Source: CAYUYV01 sp964522525 | GTDB taxonomy: Bacteria > Pseudomonadota > Alphaproteobacteria > JAJFIK01 | Length of the DNA stretch: 64,000 bases | Assembly: GCA_964522525.1 (NCBI GenBank) | Contig: CAZFWG010000004.1 | Location: 1-64,000, forward strand | Direction: 5' to 3' | Shown here: positions 42,278-49,985 of the stretch, piece by piece | Numbering within the stretch: position 1 is the stretch's first letter | How the letters are laid out: each line of letters opens with the position of its first letter | Translations under genes and position numbers: made by a program | The notes under the pieces: generated by a model | Seen by the model: the letters and a program-made list of their open reading frames with translations, nothing else | Databases searched by the model: none | Told to the model about the DNA's origin: nothing

Positions 42278-43210
42278 TCAGAACGTGCGGGAAAGGGTCA
42301 GACCCGTGGTGACGAAATCCTCTTCCTGGCCAATCGTCGCCAGGGCGTCGATGCTGATGGTGGTCTGACCCACGTAGAAGATCAGTCCGGCGCCCACATC
42401 AGCCCAGGCAACGGCGTCGGAGGAATCGGACGAGACCGGGGCGATCGCCCCCCGGCGCCCAAAACCCGTGCGCAAGGTCGCCGCCTCGTTTTGCGCCACA
42501 TTCCCCGAGCCCGCCCCGTAGACGGTCACATGCTGATTGAGGTCGTAAGCGAGGCTCGCCCCCAAGGCGCCTGACGCACCCGATGCGGTGTCTTCCGTAT
42601 CGATATCAATGGCCCCGATGGCGTCGAAGACACTTTCCGCAGAGGTGACATTGGTGGAGACCGAGCGGCTCCAGCCCACGGTGGCCGTGGGTGTGAACCG
42701 GGTCGTTTCGCCATAGGTCCGGGCAACGCCGACGCCGAAACCGAAAAATTCCGTATCCCCGTCGAGGGTCGGCTCCCCCTCCAAGAGGGGATCAATCACT
42801 GTCTCCGTAATGACGGCATCGAAACGTTCCAGTCCGTAGTCCCCGGACACCGTGACGTAGTAGGGACCGAAGGACCGGGTCACCCAGGCCGCAAGGGAAA
42901 GGGACAGATCCGATTCCACATCAACAGTGTCCGGAAAGCCCAGATCCCTTTCGGACGTGGCAACCGCCGCGCCGACGCTCCACAGGCCCTGGCTGCGTTC
43001 CAGGGAGACGGCGGCGCCCAGCGCATCCGTCCCCGTTCCCGCATTGTTGAACTCATCCCTGTTCTCGATGCCCTGAACGGCATTCAGTCCAAGGGACAAG
43101 GTCCAGTTTGGCGCCAGATCATCCGTCTGCCCATAAACCGGCAGTGATGCGAGGGACGCGACACCCAAAATCCATCCGACAATCCAAATTCGGACAATCC
43201 CGTTTTTCAT
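42278..43210 (-). CDS. Exported beta-barrel protein, autotransporter-like barrel
   Basis: A 310-residue protein with a signal peptide (ILGVASLASLPVYGQ) followed by about 285 residues of alternating amphipathic strands, for example WVTRSFGPYYVTVSGDYGL, FFGFGVGVARTYG, and the terminal strand TGLTLSRTF with the C-terminal Phe typical of outer-membrane barrels. It resembles autotransporter-type or Ail/OmpW-like barrels without a passenger domain. No partner is obvious. GGGGGG lies upstream of the ATG. Function unknown. Confidence 0.7.
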   Translation of the reverse strand: MKNGIVRIWIVGWILGVASLASLPVYGQTDDLAPNWTLSLGLNAVQGIENRDEFNNAGTGTDALGAAVSLERSQGLWSVGAAVATSERDLGFPDTVDVESDLSLSLAAWVTRSFGPYYVTVSGDYGLERFDAVITETVIDPLLEGEPTLDGDTEFFGFGVGVARTYGETTRFTPTATVGWSRSVSTNVTSAESVFDAIGAIDIDTEDTASGASGALGASLAYDLNQHVTVYGAGSGNVAQNEAATLRTGFGRRGAIAPVSSDSSDAVAWADVGAGLIFYVGQTTISIDALATIGQEEDFVTTGLTLSRTF

Positions 43211-43254
43211 CGCGTCCCCCCTCTTTTTAGGTTTCCGATGCGCGTTCCTGCGCG

Positions 43255-43290
43255 GCAGGCTTACTGGGCAGCAGGCTTACTGGGCAGCAG
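43255..43290. repeat. 16-bp tandem duplication at the end of the EF-hand gene
   Basis: The unit at 43255-43270 is repeated at 43271-43286 and begins a third time. It spans the stop codon, so the C-terminal Ala-Ala-Gln-stop coding text is duplicated just after the gene. It looks like a recent local duplication. Confidence 0.8.
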
Positions 43291-43708
43291 GCTCGCCCGC
43301 ATTGTTGGGCAGATTGGCGCGGGCGGCCTCGATTTCCGCCGCATCGACAAAACCGTCCTGGTTGGTGTCGGCCTGTGTGAAAAATGGCGTCGGTCCGTTG
43401 ACGAATTCATCCTTCGTCACTTGTCCGTCTCCGTCCGCGTCCATTTGCTCGCGCAGGCCTTCGAGCCGCCGCTTGGCTGCTTCAAGGCGCGGGCGGTCAT
43501 CGCTGGTCAAGACGCCGTCACCATTGCGGTCGAGACGGCCGAACATGGTATCGCGGGCCGCGCGCAGTTCCTCGACGCTGACCCGCCCGTCACCGTCCGC
43601 ATCGGCCCGCAACAGAAGATCCGCCGGATTGCCCGTACGCTGGGCTTCCGCCGGTGAAACGGCCACGACCGCGAGAAGACCCGCGGGCACCATCCATGAA
43701 AAACGCAT
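43277..43708 (-). CDS. Exported calcium-binding protein with four EF-hands
   Basis: A 143-residue protein from ATG 43708 (AGGAA upstream). The signal peptide ends near AVSPAEAQ. Four EF-hand loops follow: DADGDGRVSVEE, DRNGDGVLTSDD, DADGDGQVTKDE and DTNQDGFVDAAE, each with Asp/Asn ligands at positions 1, 3 and 5 and a terminal Glu or Asp. It probably buffers or senses calcium in the periplasm. The gene is followed by the duplicated 16-bp segment and precedes the beta-barrel gene on the same strand. Its role in the neighbourhood is not clear. Confidence 0.88.
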   Translation of the reverse strand: MRFSWMVPAGLLAVVAVSPAEAQRTGNPADLLLRADADGDGRVSVEELRAARDTMFGRLDRNGDGVLTSDDRPRLEAAKRRLEGLREQMDADGDGQVTKDEFVNGPTPFFTQADTNQDGFVDAAEIEAARANLPNNAGEPAAQ

Positions 43709-43727
43709 GATCAGTTCCTGTGTTGAT

Positions 43728-43770
43728 GGAAACAAAAGGGGAAAGCGGGCCCCGGTTTCCGGGGTCCGCT
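43728..43770 (-). terminator. Intrinsic terminator of the repetitive exported-protein gene
   Basis: A 12-bp stem with one G-T pair (43744-43755 with 43759-43770) and a 3-base loop. On the minus strand it is followed by a T-rich tract down to 43728. It separates the repetitive gene from the EF-hand gene. Confidence 0.75.
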
Positions 43771-43788
43771 TCTATTTGATGTCGCCGC

Positions 43789-44529
43789 TTACCGTGTCGG
43801 GCAGGCGACGACCGCGCCGGAAGCGTCCGTACACGTCACGGTCCGGGAACCGCCCTCGCCCCTCGTGCCGGTGGTCAGCACATTGACCGATCCGTTCTCA
43901 TTGGTTGACGTCGCATTCCGGGTGAAACTGCCGTCCTGCGCCGTTGTGTGGGAGTTGAACGAGCCGTTCTCGTTCGAGGCCGAAACGTTGCGATCGAAGG
44001 CCCCGTCCCTGGCCGTGGTATTGGAATTGAACGCTCCCGTATCGCTGGCGGCGGAGACGTCCCGGCGGAATCCATTTTCCGAATCGGCCGTGGTCCGGGC
44101 ATCGAAGGTCCCCCGCTCGCCCGCCGCTGTCGTGGTGCGTTCGCCCGCGAAGGTGCCATCCGCATTGCGCGTGAAGCTGCCATCGGTCGACCCTTCACCG
44201 GTCTGGGTCACGACGCGGCCCCCTGACTGGCGCGAGGCGGAACCGTCCGAATTGACCGTCGTCCTTGCCCCCCGGCAACCGGCGGCGTTGGCGTTGGCCG
44301 CGCAGCCACCACGGCGGGCCGTGCCATTGCCCTGACCATCCGTGTCCACCCGGCGGCCGCGAACGAACCCGCCATTCTGACCGCGGGCACCGCGCGCGGC
44401 ACCGGCGGTCACACCGCCGGCCTGATTGGCTTTGGCGCCCCGGGCCTTGAAACGGCCTTGGGCGTCGGCAGGCTCCGGCATCAAGATGAGCGCGGCAGCC
44501 GCCGCGGCAACAAGAGCTCCTATTTTCAT
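43789..44529 (-). CDS. Exported repetitive Gly/Asn/Thr-rich protein
   Basis: A 246-residue protein from ATG 44529 (GGAG upstream). A signal peptide ends near ADAQ at residue 24. A basic Gly/Ala/Arg-rich segment follows, then from about residue 115 a run of degenerate repeats with the pattern T-T-A-x-D-G-x-F-x-R-N, followed by S-A-S-N-E-N-G-S-F. Three full units of about 24 residues (146-170, 171-194, 195-218) each consist of two 12-residue halves, suggesting a beta-solenoid. The C-terminus has a cysteine pair (TVTCTDASGAVVACP). Function unknown. It is divergent from an OmpR-type regulator, and the shared region carries a direct repeat, so it may be that system's target. Confidence 0.75.
   Translation of the reverse strand: MKIGALVAAAAAALILMPEPADAQGRFKARGAKANQAGGVTAGAARGARGQNGGFVRGRRVDTDGQGNGTARRGGCAANANAAGCRGARTTVNSDGSASRQSGGRVVTQTGEGSTDGSFTRNADGTFAGERTTTAAGERGTFDARTTADSENGFRRDVSAASDTGAFNSNTTARDGAFDRNVSASNENGSFNSHTTAQDGSFTRNATSTNENGSVNVLTTGTRGEGGSRTVTCTDASGAVVACPTR
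43876..44094 (-). repeat. Three 24-residue coding repeats in the exported protein
   Basis: Tandem 72-75-bp coding units encoding TTA(R/Q/D)-DG-F... and SNENGSF patterns. DNA identity is moderate, so the repeats are old enough to have diverged. Confidence 0.75.
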
Positions 44530-44668
44530 CTTCTGCTCCTCATGACAGACCATGTTTGCCGGCCAAGTGTTGAGGTCCGTGTGAGCCGGCGACGAAAGCA
44601 CCCTAGGGACCCCACATTGCCCGCGAATAAGGCTTGTGTTGCGCGAACCCCCGGTTCCGGCAAAGCCT

Positions 44669-44685
44669 GTTACAAACGGTTACAA
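44669..44685. promoter_or_regulatory. Direct repeat GTTACAA-N3-GTTACAA, candidate OmpR-family binding site
   Basis: Two identical 7-base half-sites with a 10-base period, the usual head-to-tail architecture of OmpR/PhoB-family regulators. It lies 42-58 bases upstream of the response regulator start and about 140 bases upstream of the divergent repetitive gene, so it could control both. Confidence 0.6.
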
Positions 44686-44726
44686 TGGCTAAATCTCGGG
44701 CAATAAAGGCGTGCTAGCGTCCCGCC

Positions 44727-45482
44727 ATGTCAGACATTTCTGCAGCCCCTTCCATCGGCCCGCTCGTGGCGATCGTGGAAGACGATGAAGAGATCCGAAC
44801 CCTGGCCGGGGATTATCTCCGCCGGGAGGGGTTCGATGTGGCAGCTTGCGCCGACGGCATGGCCCTTGACGGGCTCATGGAAACGCGGACACCGGATCTG
44901 GTGATTTTGGATCTGATGATGCCGGGCGAAGATGGCTTGTCCATCTGCAGACGGCTGAGCGCCCATACGGACATTCCCGTCATCATTCTCTCGGCCAAGG
45001 GCGAGGACATCGACCGGATCATCGGCTTGGAGGTGGGTGCGGATGACTATGTGCCCAAGCCTTTCAATCCGCGCGAACTGTGCGCACGGGTGCGGGCGGT
45101 GTTGCGGCGGCGGGCCCCCGTGGAAAGCGATGCGGTGCCGACCCACGGGACGGGCGAAGTCTATCGTTTCGAGAATTGGCGTCTGGATGTGGAGGGACGA
45201 TCCCTCACCGATCCCGAGGGGGCGCTCGTGGTCCTGTCGAGCGGGGAGTTTGCGCTGCTCGTCGCTTTTGCCCGCCATCCCCGCCGGACCCTGAGCCGGG
45301 ATCAGCTCCTGGACTGGACCCGGGGTGCAGATGCCGCGCCGGTCGACCGGGCGATCGATGTTCAGCTTTCCCGCCTGCGCCGCAAGCTCCGGGATAATCC
45401 GCGCACGCCCCGCTTGATCAAAACTGTCCGGGGGGACGGCTATATGTTTGCCGCCGAGGTACAACGGGAACGACAGCCATGA
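44727..45482 (+). CDS. OmpR-family response regulator
   Basis: A 251-residue regulator with a receiver domain (phospho-acceptor Asp62 in LVILDLMMPGEDG, acidic EDDEE at 18-22, conserved Lys in YVPKPFNPREL) and a C-terminal winged-helix domain (FENWRLDVEGR, then VVLSSGEFALLVAFARHPRRTLSRDQLLDWT, and RAIDVQLSRLRRKL). It overlaps the histidine kinase by 4 bases. No strong ribosome site precedes the ATG. It probably autoregulates through the GTTACAA repeats upstream. Closest in layout to OmpR/EnvZ-type pairs; the signal is unknown. Confidence 0.93.
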   Translation: MSDISAAPSIGPLVAIVEDDEEIRTLAGDYLRREGFDVAACADGMALDGLMETRTPDLVILDLMMPGEDGLSICRRLSAHTDIPVIILSAKGEDIDRIIGLEVGADDYVPKPFNPRELCARVRAVLRRRAPVESDAVPTHGTGEVYRFENWRLDVEGRSLTDPEGALVVLSSGEFALLVAFARHPRRTLSRDQLLDWTRGADAAPVDRAIDVQLSRLRRKLRDNPRTPRLIKTVRGDGYMFAAEVQRERQP

Positions 45483-46855
45483 TGGGAACGGGCCTGCGGG
45501 TGGCGACGGTCGCCTTGATCATTCTGATCGCCCTTCAATTATTGGTGGCCGCCTCGACGGCCATTGTCCGGGGACGGGATTTCGGCCGGCTTTCCCGCCC
45601 CGCCCTTGTCACCCAGACGCAGGCGACCGTGGCGATCCTGGACCGCGCCAAGCCAGAGAACCGGCCATTCGTGCTCAAGGCGGTCAATTCGCCCTTCATT
45701 CATTTTTCGCTGCTGGAGGAATTCCCCGACAGCCCCCTGGCAGGGCCGCCCTTGCCCGTTTTCGTGCCGGCCATCAACACGTTCCGGCGGGCCTTTCCGG
45801 GAGGGCGGGAATTCCGCATCTATCGCCGCATGCCCCAGTCCTGGAGCGAACGGCTTTTCCAGCGCCGGGGGACCGTGCGCACCATGCTGGACCGCTTCAT
45901 CATTGTTGTGCGCCTGTCGGACGGCTCGGCGGTAGCGGTCGAACCGAGCGCGACCTATCGCAAACACATGGTGATGAACATCTTGGCGGCGATATCCGCC
46001 ATCATCGGCTTGATCTGTCTGGGTCTTCTGCTGTGGACGGGCTATGCGACGACACGACCCCTCGCCCGCATGGCCGATGCGGCGGATGACTTCGCGCGCG
46101 ATCTCAACGCACCGCCAATGCCGGAAGAAGGGCCGAAAGCGGTGCGCAACCTGGCCCGCGCCTTCAACCGCATGCAGCTCAAGATCCAGCGGCTCGTCAC
46201 CGAACGGACGACCACCCTGGCCGCTGTCGCCCATGATTTCCGCACCTATCTTACCCGCCTGCGCCTGCGGGCCGAGTTCATTCCGGATCCGGTGCAGCAG
46301 GAAAAGGCCATTCATGATCTCGATGAAATGGCCGCCCTCGTGGACGACACCCTGCTCTTTGCCCGGGACGATGCGGGGCCCATGTCGGCAGATCCGGTTG
46401 TCTTCTCCAAGCTGATGGCAGAGCTGGTCGCGAGCCAACGGGACCTCGACCACAATGTGACCCTGACGGTCACGCCGGAGGCCCGTGGCGGAGAGGTGGC
46501 GGCCCACCCGACATCCCTCAAACGGGCCTTGGGCAACCTGATCGACAATGCGGTGCGCTACGGCAATGAGGCCATCTGTACCCTGACGCGGGAGGGCGAT
46601 CTTCTGTGCATGCTCATTCGCGACCGGGGTCCGGGCGTTCCCGATGAACAGATCAGCCGTTTGACCGATCCATTCTTCCGCATCGAAAGTTCCCGGTCCC
46701 GGGGGACAGGCGGCGCGGGTCTGGGCCTTGCCATCACGCGGCGTCTCATCGAAGGCGCGGGCGGCACGCTCAATCTACGCAACCATCCGGACGGGGGCCT
46801 GGAAGCGCGGGTCTGCCTGCCTGTGCTGAAAGAGGACCCGGTTCAAACGGCATAA
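45479..46855 (+). CDS. Sensor histidine kinase, EnvZ-like, with altered H-box
   Basis: A 458-residue kinase: two membrane helices (about 8-28 and 165-190) enclosing a periplasmic sensor of about 135 residues, a HAMP domain (TRPLARMADAADDFARDL), the phospho-acceptor His252 in VAHDFRTYLTRLRLR, an N-box NLIDNAVRYG, G1 DRGPGVP, and G2 GTGGAGLGLAI. The usual proline after the H-box threonine (HDLRTPL) is a tyrosine (Tyr257). It is co-transcribed with the upstream regulator (ATGA overlap). The sensor domain has no recognisable fold from sequence alone. Confidence 0.92.
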   Translation: MMGTGLRVATVALIILIALQLLVAASTAIVRGRDFGRLSRPALVTQTQATVAILDRAKPENRPFVLKAVNSPFIHFSLLEEFPDSPLAGPPLPVFVPAINTFRRAFPGGREFRIYRRMPQSWSERLFQRRGTVRTMLDRFIIVVRLSDGSAVAVEPSATYRKHMVMNILAAISAIIGLICLGLLLWTGYATTRPLARMADAADDFARDLNAPPMPEEGPKAVRNLARAFNRMQLKIQRLVTERTTTLAAVAHDFRTYLTRLRLRAEFIPDPVQQEKAIHDLDEMAALVDDTLLFARDDAGPMSADPVVFSKLMAELVASQRDLDHNVTLTVTPEARGGEVAAHPTSLKRALGNLIDNAVRYGNEAICTLTREGDLLCMLIRDRGPGVPDEQISRLTDPFFRIESSRSRGTGGAGLGLAITRRLIEGAGGTLNLRNHPDGGLEARVCLPVLKEDPVQTA

Positions 46856-46882
46856 GCTCCGGGAAAGGACCTTTCCCGGAGC
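46856..46882 (+). terminator. Bidirectional hairpin between kinase and beta-barrel gene
   Basis: A 27-base near-perfect palindrome (11-bp stem, 5-base loop) directly after the kinase stop. It is followed on the plus side by CACTTTATCT and lies 25 bases beyond the convergent barrel gene stop, so it can serve both transcripts. Confidence 0.75.
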
Positions 46883-46906
46883 ACACTTTATCTGACCTTT
46901 GATGGA

Positions 46907-47515
46907 TCAGTTAAACGGAATGCCGATGCTGCCCATGATCTGGTGACCGCGGAAGTCACTGTTGTCTCCGTCCGCATCATCCGTGTTGACATTGACGTAG
47001 CGGTAGTTGATGCCGAAAAACGCGTCGCCCAAGGGGCCGTCATAGAAATCGGGGGCGTTGAAATTGACACCCCCGCCGACCTGCCATGCCAGGCCGGATT
47101 GATCCTCGCCGTCGACACCGATCCGTCCCAGACCGACACCGCCACCCACATAGGGCACCACCGCATCCGACAAGGGTAGATCGATCCAACCATTGCCGAA
47201 AAAGCCGAGAACATTAAAGTCCACGCCACTCACATCCACCTCGGACAGACGAACGGACACTTCGCCTTCCGTGCGAAACGCGCCCGGCAAGCCCAGGGGC
47301 TTGGCAAAGGCGTAGCCAAGGGCGCCCCCGGCCGCGATCCCTGTGTTGGCGTCTAGTTCAATACCAGCGTCTTCAACTTCGCTTCCCACATGGGCACCGA
47401 CAAAACCCTGGACATAGGCCTGGTTTTCCAGCGCCCCGGATCCCGCCCATGCAAGGGAAAACCCAAACAGGAGCGACGCCACAGTCGTACTTCCGAATGT
47501 CAGGAGATGGCTCAT
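46907..47515 (-). CDS. Small outer-membrane beta-barrel protein
   Basis: A 202-residue protein. A signal peptide ends near SLAWA, followed by alternating strands including VGGGVGLGRIGVDG and WQVGGGVNFNAP, with a last strand HQIMGSIGIPFN. It fits the eight-stranded OmpA-like/opacity-protein barrel class. GGAG precedes the ATG. It lies beside the two-component pair and is convergent with it; an ATACAC-N6-GTGTAT palindrome (47652-47669) lies 137 bases upstream. Confidence 0.8.
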   Translation of the reverse strand: MSHLLTFGSTTVASLLFGFSLAWAGSGALENQAYVQGFVGAHVGSEVEDAGIELDANTGIAAGGALGYAFAKPLGLPGAFRTEGEVSVRLSEVDVSGVDFNVLGFFGNGWIDLPLSDAVVPYVGGGVGLGRIGVDGEDQSGLAWQVGGGVNFNAPDFYDGPLGDAFFGINYRYVNVNTDDADGDNSDFRGHQIMGSIGIPFN

Positions 47516-47651
47516 TTGTTTCTCCGTTTTCGTATGATCTCATTTCTTGAACGGTGAAGTCACGATTCCCCTTCAACCAAATGCCTGTGTACGCCCTTTT
47601 TATTGCCCGCGCACGGGAAATATTGGACATATCCTTGAGGGGAAACGGGAA

Positions 47652-47669
47652 ATACACGCAAATGTGTAT
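47652..47669. promoter_or_regulatory. Palindrome ATACAC-N6-GTGTAT
   Basis: Perfect 6-base arms upstream of the beta-barrel gene at 47515, close to the 3' end of the CoA-transferase gene. A plausible operator, but short. Confidence 0.3.
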
Positions 47670-47703
47670 CAATCGGCCCGGTATGATGTCCTGATCAGGA
47701 CGA

Positions 47704-48912
47704 TTACTCCGTGGTCCCGATAACGCCGGCTTCGGCCCACTCATTGAGCTGCGGATCATCCACATCCAGAAGTTCAGTGAGGACCGCGCGCGTGTGCTCT
47801 CCCACCCGCGGCGGTTTCATGAAAATATCTTCATGTGTTTCCGACAGCTTGATGGGATTGCCGGGCTGTTCGACCGTGCTGCCATCCGGGAGCGGCACCT
47901 CCACTTTCATGGCGCGCGCCAGGGTCTGGGGATCGGCGAAGGCATGGGCGATGTCGTTCACGGGCGCACACGGAACACGGGCGGCCTCGAACACGCTGAG
48001 CCAGTGCTCACAACTCTCCTTGTCCAGCGCCTTTTGCAGGTGTTCCTCGAGCGCGGATTTATGGGCGAGCCGACCCGGCTGCGTGACATAGGCGGGATCG
48101 GCCAGCGCCGGCTCCTTGACGATGTCGACGACCCGCGCCCAGATTTCGTCGGTCAGGACCGCGAGGATCAGATAGCGTGTCCTGGTGCGGAAGGTATTGT
48201 AGGGGACATGGACGAAATGGCCGTTGCCGACCCGCGCGGGCCCTTTTCCCGACATGAGCTGCATGGTGGCCATGTAGTTCAGGAGCGACAACTGCCCGTC
48301 CATCATGGAAATGTCCACATGCTGGCCCCGGCCAGTCGTCTGGCGCGCCTGGAGCGCCGTCAGGATACCAATCACCGCGAAGAGACCGCCGCCGAGGTCG
48401 CCGATGGGAATACCGGAGCGCAAGGGCTCCCCGTCGGGATAGCCCGTGACCGACATGCCGCCGCCCATGCCCTGGGCCACAAGGTCGAAGGCAACGCGGT
48501 TCTTGCCCGGCCCCGTCTCCCCGAAGCCGGTCAGGGAACAGGTGATCAGCCTGGGATTGATCGCCGACAGACGATCATGGTCGATGCCCAGGCGCTCGGG
48601 CACCCCGGCCGCGAAGTTGTTCAGCACCACATCGGCATGGCGGGCCAGATCATGGAACAGGGCGAGCCCCCGCTCATCCTTCAGATTGAGGGCCACGGAT
48701 TGCTTGTTGCGGTTCAGGGTCAGGAAATAGGCGCCCATGCCGGCGCGCGAATGCTCCGGCACATTTTCCAGAAGCCGGCGCGTCCCCTCGCCCTTGCCCG
48801 GCGGCTCGACCTTGATCACCCGCGCGCCCATATCGGCGAGCAACATGCCCGCATAGGGACCGGACAACATATGGGTGAGGTCCAGGATGGTCAGTCCTTC
48901 AAGCGCGCGCAT
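47704..48912 (-). CDS. Family III CoA transferase (CaiB/BaiF)
   Basis: A 402-residue CoA transferase. It begins with LEGLTILDLTHMLSGPYAGMLLADMGARVIKVEPP, the standard opening of the family, and carries the catalytic-region segments GEGTRRLLENVP, LNLKDERG and DVVLNNF. The aspartate expected as acyl carrier lies in the family-typical region around residues 165-175 (FDLVAQGMGGGMSVTGYPDG). It moves CoA from a donor thioester to an acid. It ends 3 bases before the HMG-CoA-lyase-like gene start on the same strand order, so both are co-transcribed and act in sequence on one intermediate. Confidence 0.92.
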   Translation of the reverse strand: MRALEGLTILDLTHMLSGPYAGMLLADMGARVIKVEPPGKGEGTRRLLENVPEHSRAGMGAYFLTLNRNKQSVALNLKDERGLALFHDLARHADVVLNNFAAGVPERLGIDHDRLSAINPRLITCSLTGFGETGPGKNRVAFDLVAQGMGGGMSVTGYPDGEPLRSGIPIGDLGGGLFAVIGILTALQARQTTGRGQHVDISMMDGQLSLLNYMATMQLMSGKGPARVGNGHFVHVPYNTFRTRTRYLILAVLTDEIWARVVDIVKEPALADPAYVTQPGRLAHKSALEEHLQKALDKESCEHWLSVFEAARVPCAPVNDIAHAFADPQTLARAMKVEVPLPDGSTVEQPGNPIKLSETHEDIFMKPPRVGEHTRAVLTELLDVDDPQLNEWAEAGVIGTTE

Positions 48913-48915
48913 GGG

Positions 48916-49842
48916 TCACACCGGTGTGGTTTGCGACGAGGGCGGAAAGATGCCGGCTTTCGACACCATGGCGGGCGTGGGACGGCCCAGCACGCCATCG
49001 AGCCAATGGCTGATCTCGATCAGCCGGGGCAGGTCAAGGCCGGTTTCATAGCCGCACGCATGGAGCATATGGACAAGATCCTCCGTGGGCACATTGCCCG
49101 TGGCCTTGGGCGCGAAGGGGCAGCCGCCGATCCCGCCCAGGCTGGAATCGAAGCGCCGGATCCCGGCCTCGAGCGCCGCATAGACATTCGCGAGGCCCGT
49201 GTTGCGGGTGTTGTGGAAATGACAACGCAGCGCCATGCGCGGCACGGCTTCCTGCACCGCGCCCACAAGGTCGCGCACCTGGGTCGGCACGGCGGCGCCG
49301 ATCGTATCCGCAAGGGTGAGTTCCGTGGGCCCTGCGTCGGCAAGGCGGGTCGCAATGTCGACCACGCGTTCCGCCGGCACGATGCCTTCATAGGGACAGC
49401 CGAAGGCCGTGGAGATGAACACCACCGTCCGCAAGCCGGCGTCCCGTGCATCCCGGACCACGTCACAGGCCATGGCGACGCTTTCCAGGGCGGTCTGTTT
49501 CTGATTGGCGATGCCGAACGCGTCACTGGCGACCGCGACTACGCCAATTTCGGGGATGCCCGACGCCTTCGCCCGCTCCAGACCCCGCGCATTCAGGACC
49601 AGTCCCGAATATATCGCGCGATCCGTGGGCGGCAGGCCGGCGATCACGGCCTCGCCATCGGCCATGCGGGGCACGCGTTTGGGATTGACGAAACTCGCGA
49701 CCTCGATGCGGGAGACGCCCGCCTCGACACAGCGCCTGATGAAGGCGATCTTGTCGGCCGTGGAGACCTCGACCGCCTCGTTCTGAAGGCCGTCCCGTGG
49801 ACCCACTTCCAGGATCTCCACGAAACGATCATCCCCTGTCAT
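48916..49842 (-). CDS. Hydroxymethylglutaryl-CoA lyase-family enzyme
   Basis: A 308-residue TIM-barrel lyase. It opens EILEVGPRDGLQNEAVEV and contains IEVASFVNPKRVPRMAD, CHFHNTRNTGLAN with metal histidines, and GGIGGCPFAPKATGN with the catalytic cysteine. I chose ATG 49842, preceded by GGAGGTGACC. Lyases of this family split 3-hydroxy-3-methylglutaryl-CoA or related citramalyl/3-hydroxy acyl-CoA. The adjacent CaiB-type gene suggests a pathway in which a free acid is first charged with CoA and then split. The exact substrate is not proven. Confidence 0.9.
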   Translation of the reverse strand: MTGDDRFVEILEVGPRDGLQNEAVEVSTADKIAFIRRCVEAGVSRIEVASFVNPKRVPRMADGEAVIAGLPPTDRAIYSGLVLNARGLERAKASGIPEIGVVAVASDAFGIANQKQTALESVAMACDVVRDARDAGLRTVVFISTAFGCPYEGIVPAERVVDIATRLADAGPTELTLADTIGAAVPTQVRDLVGAVQEAVPRMALRCHFHNTRNTGLANVYAALEAGIRRFDSSLGGIGGCPFAPKATGNVPTEDLVHMLHACGYETGLDLPRLIEISHWLDGVLGRPTPAMVSKAGIFPPSSQTTPV

Positions 49843-49985
49843 GGTCACCTCCGGCGTTTCCCTGTGTCCTAAAGCTTTGTCCCCAGTGATAACGCGCGAC
49901 CCCGCGTCAGGCCAGCTTGCCCGGCTCCGCTGCCGCCGATAGGCTCTTTCTCAACAAAGAGGCAGTCGCCGGGAGGAGAGTTGGC

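Noticed and set aside
47794..49872. Very long plus-strand open frame opposite CoA transferase and lyase
   Set aside because: Spans two well-supported genes in antisense and has no recognisable domain; codon bias of the opposite strand explains it.
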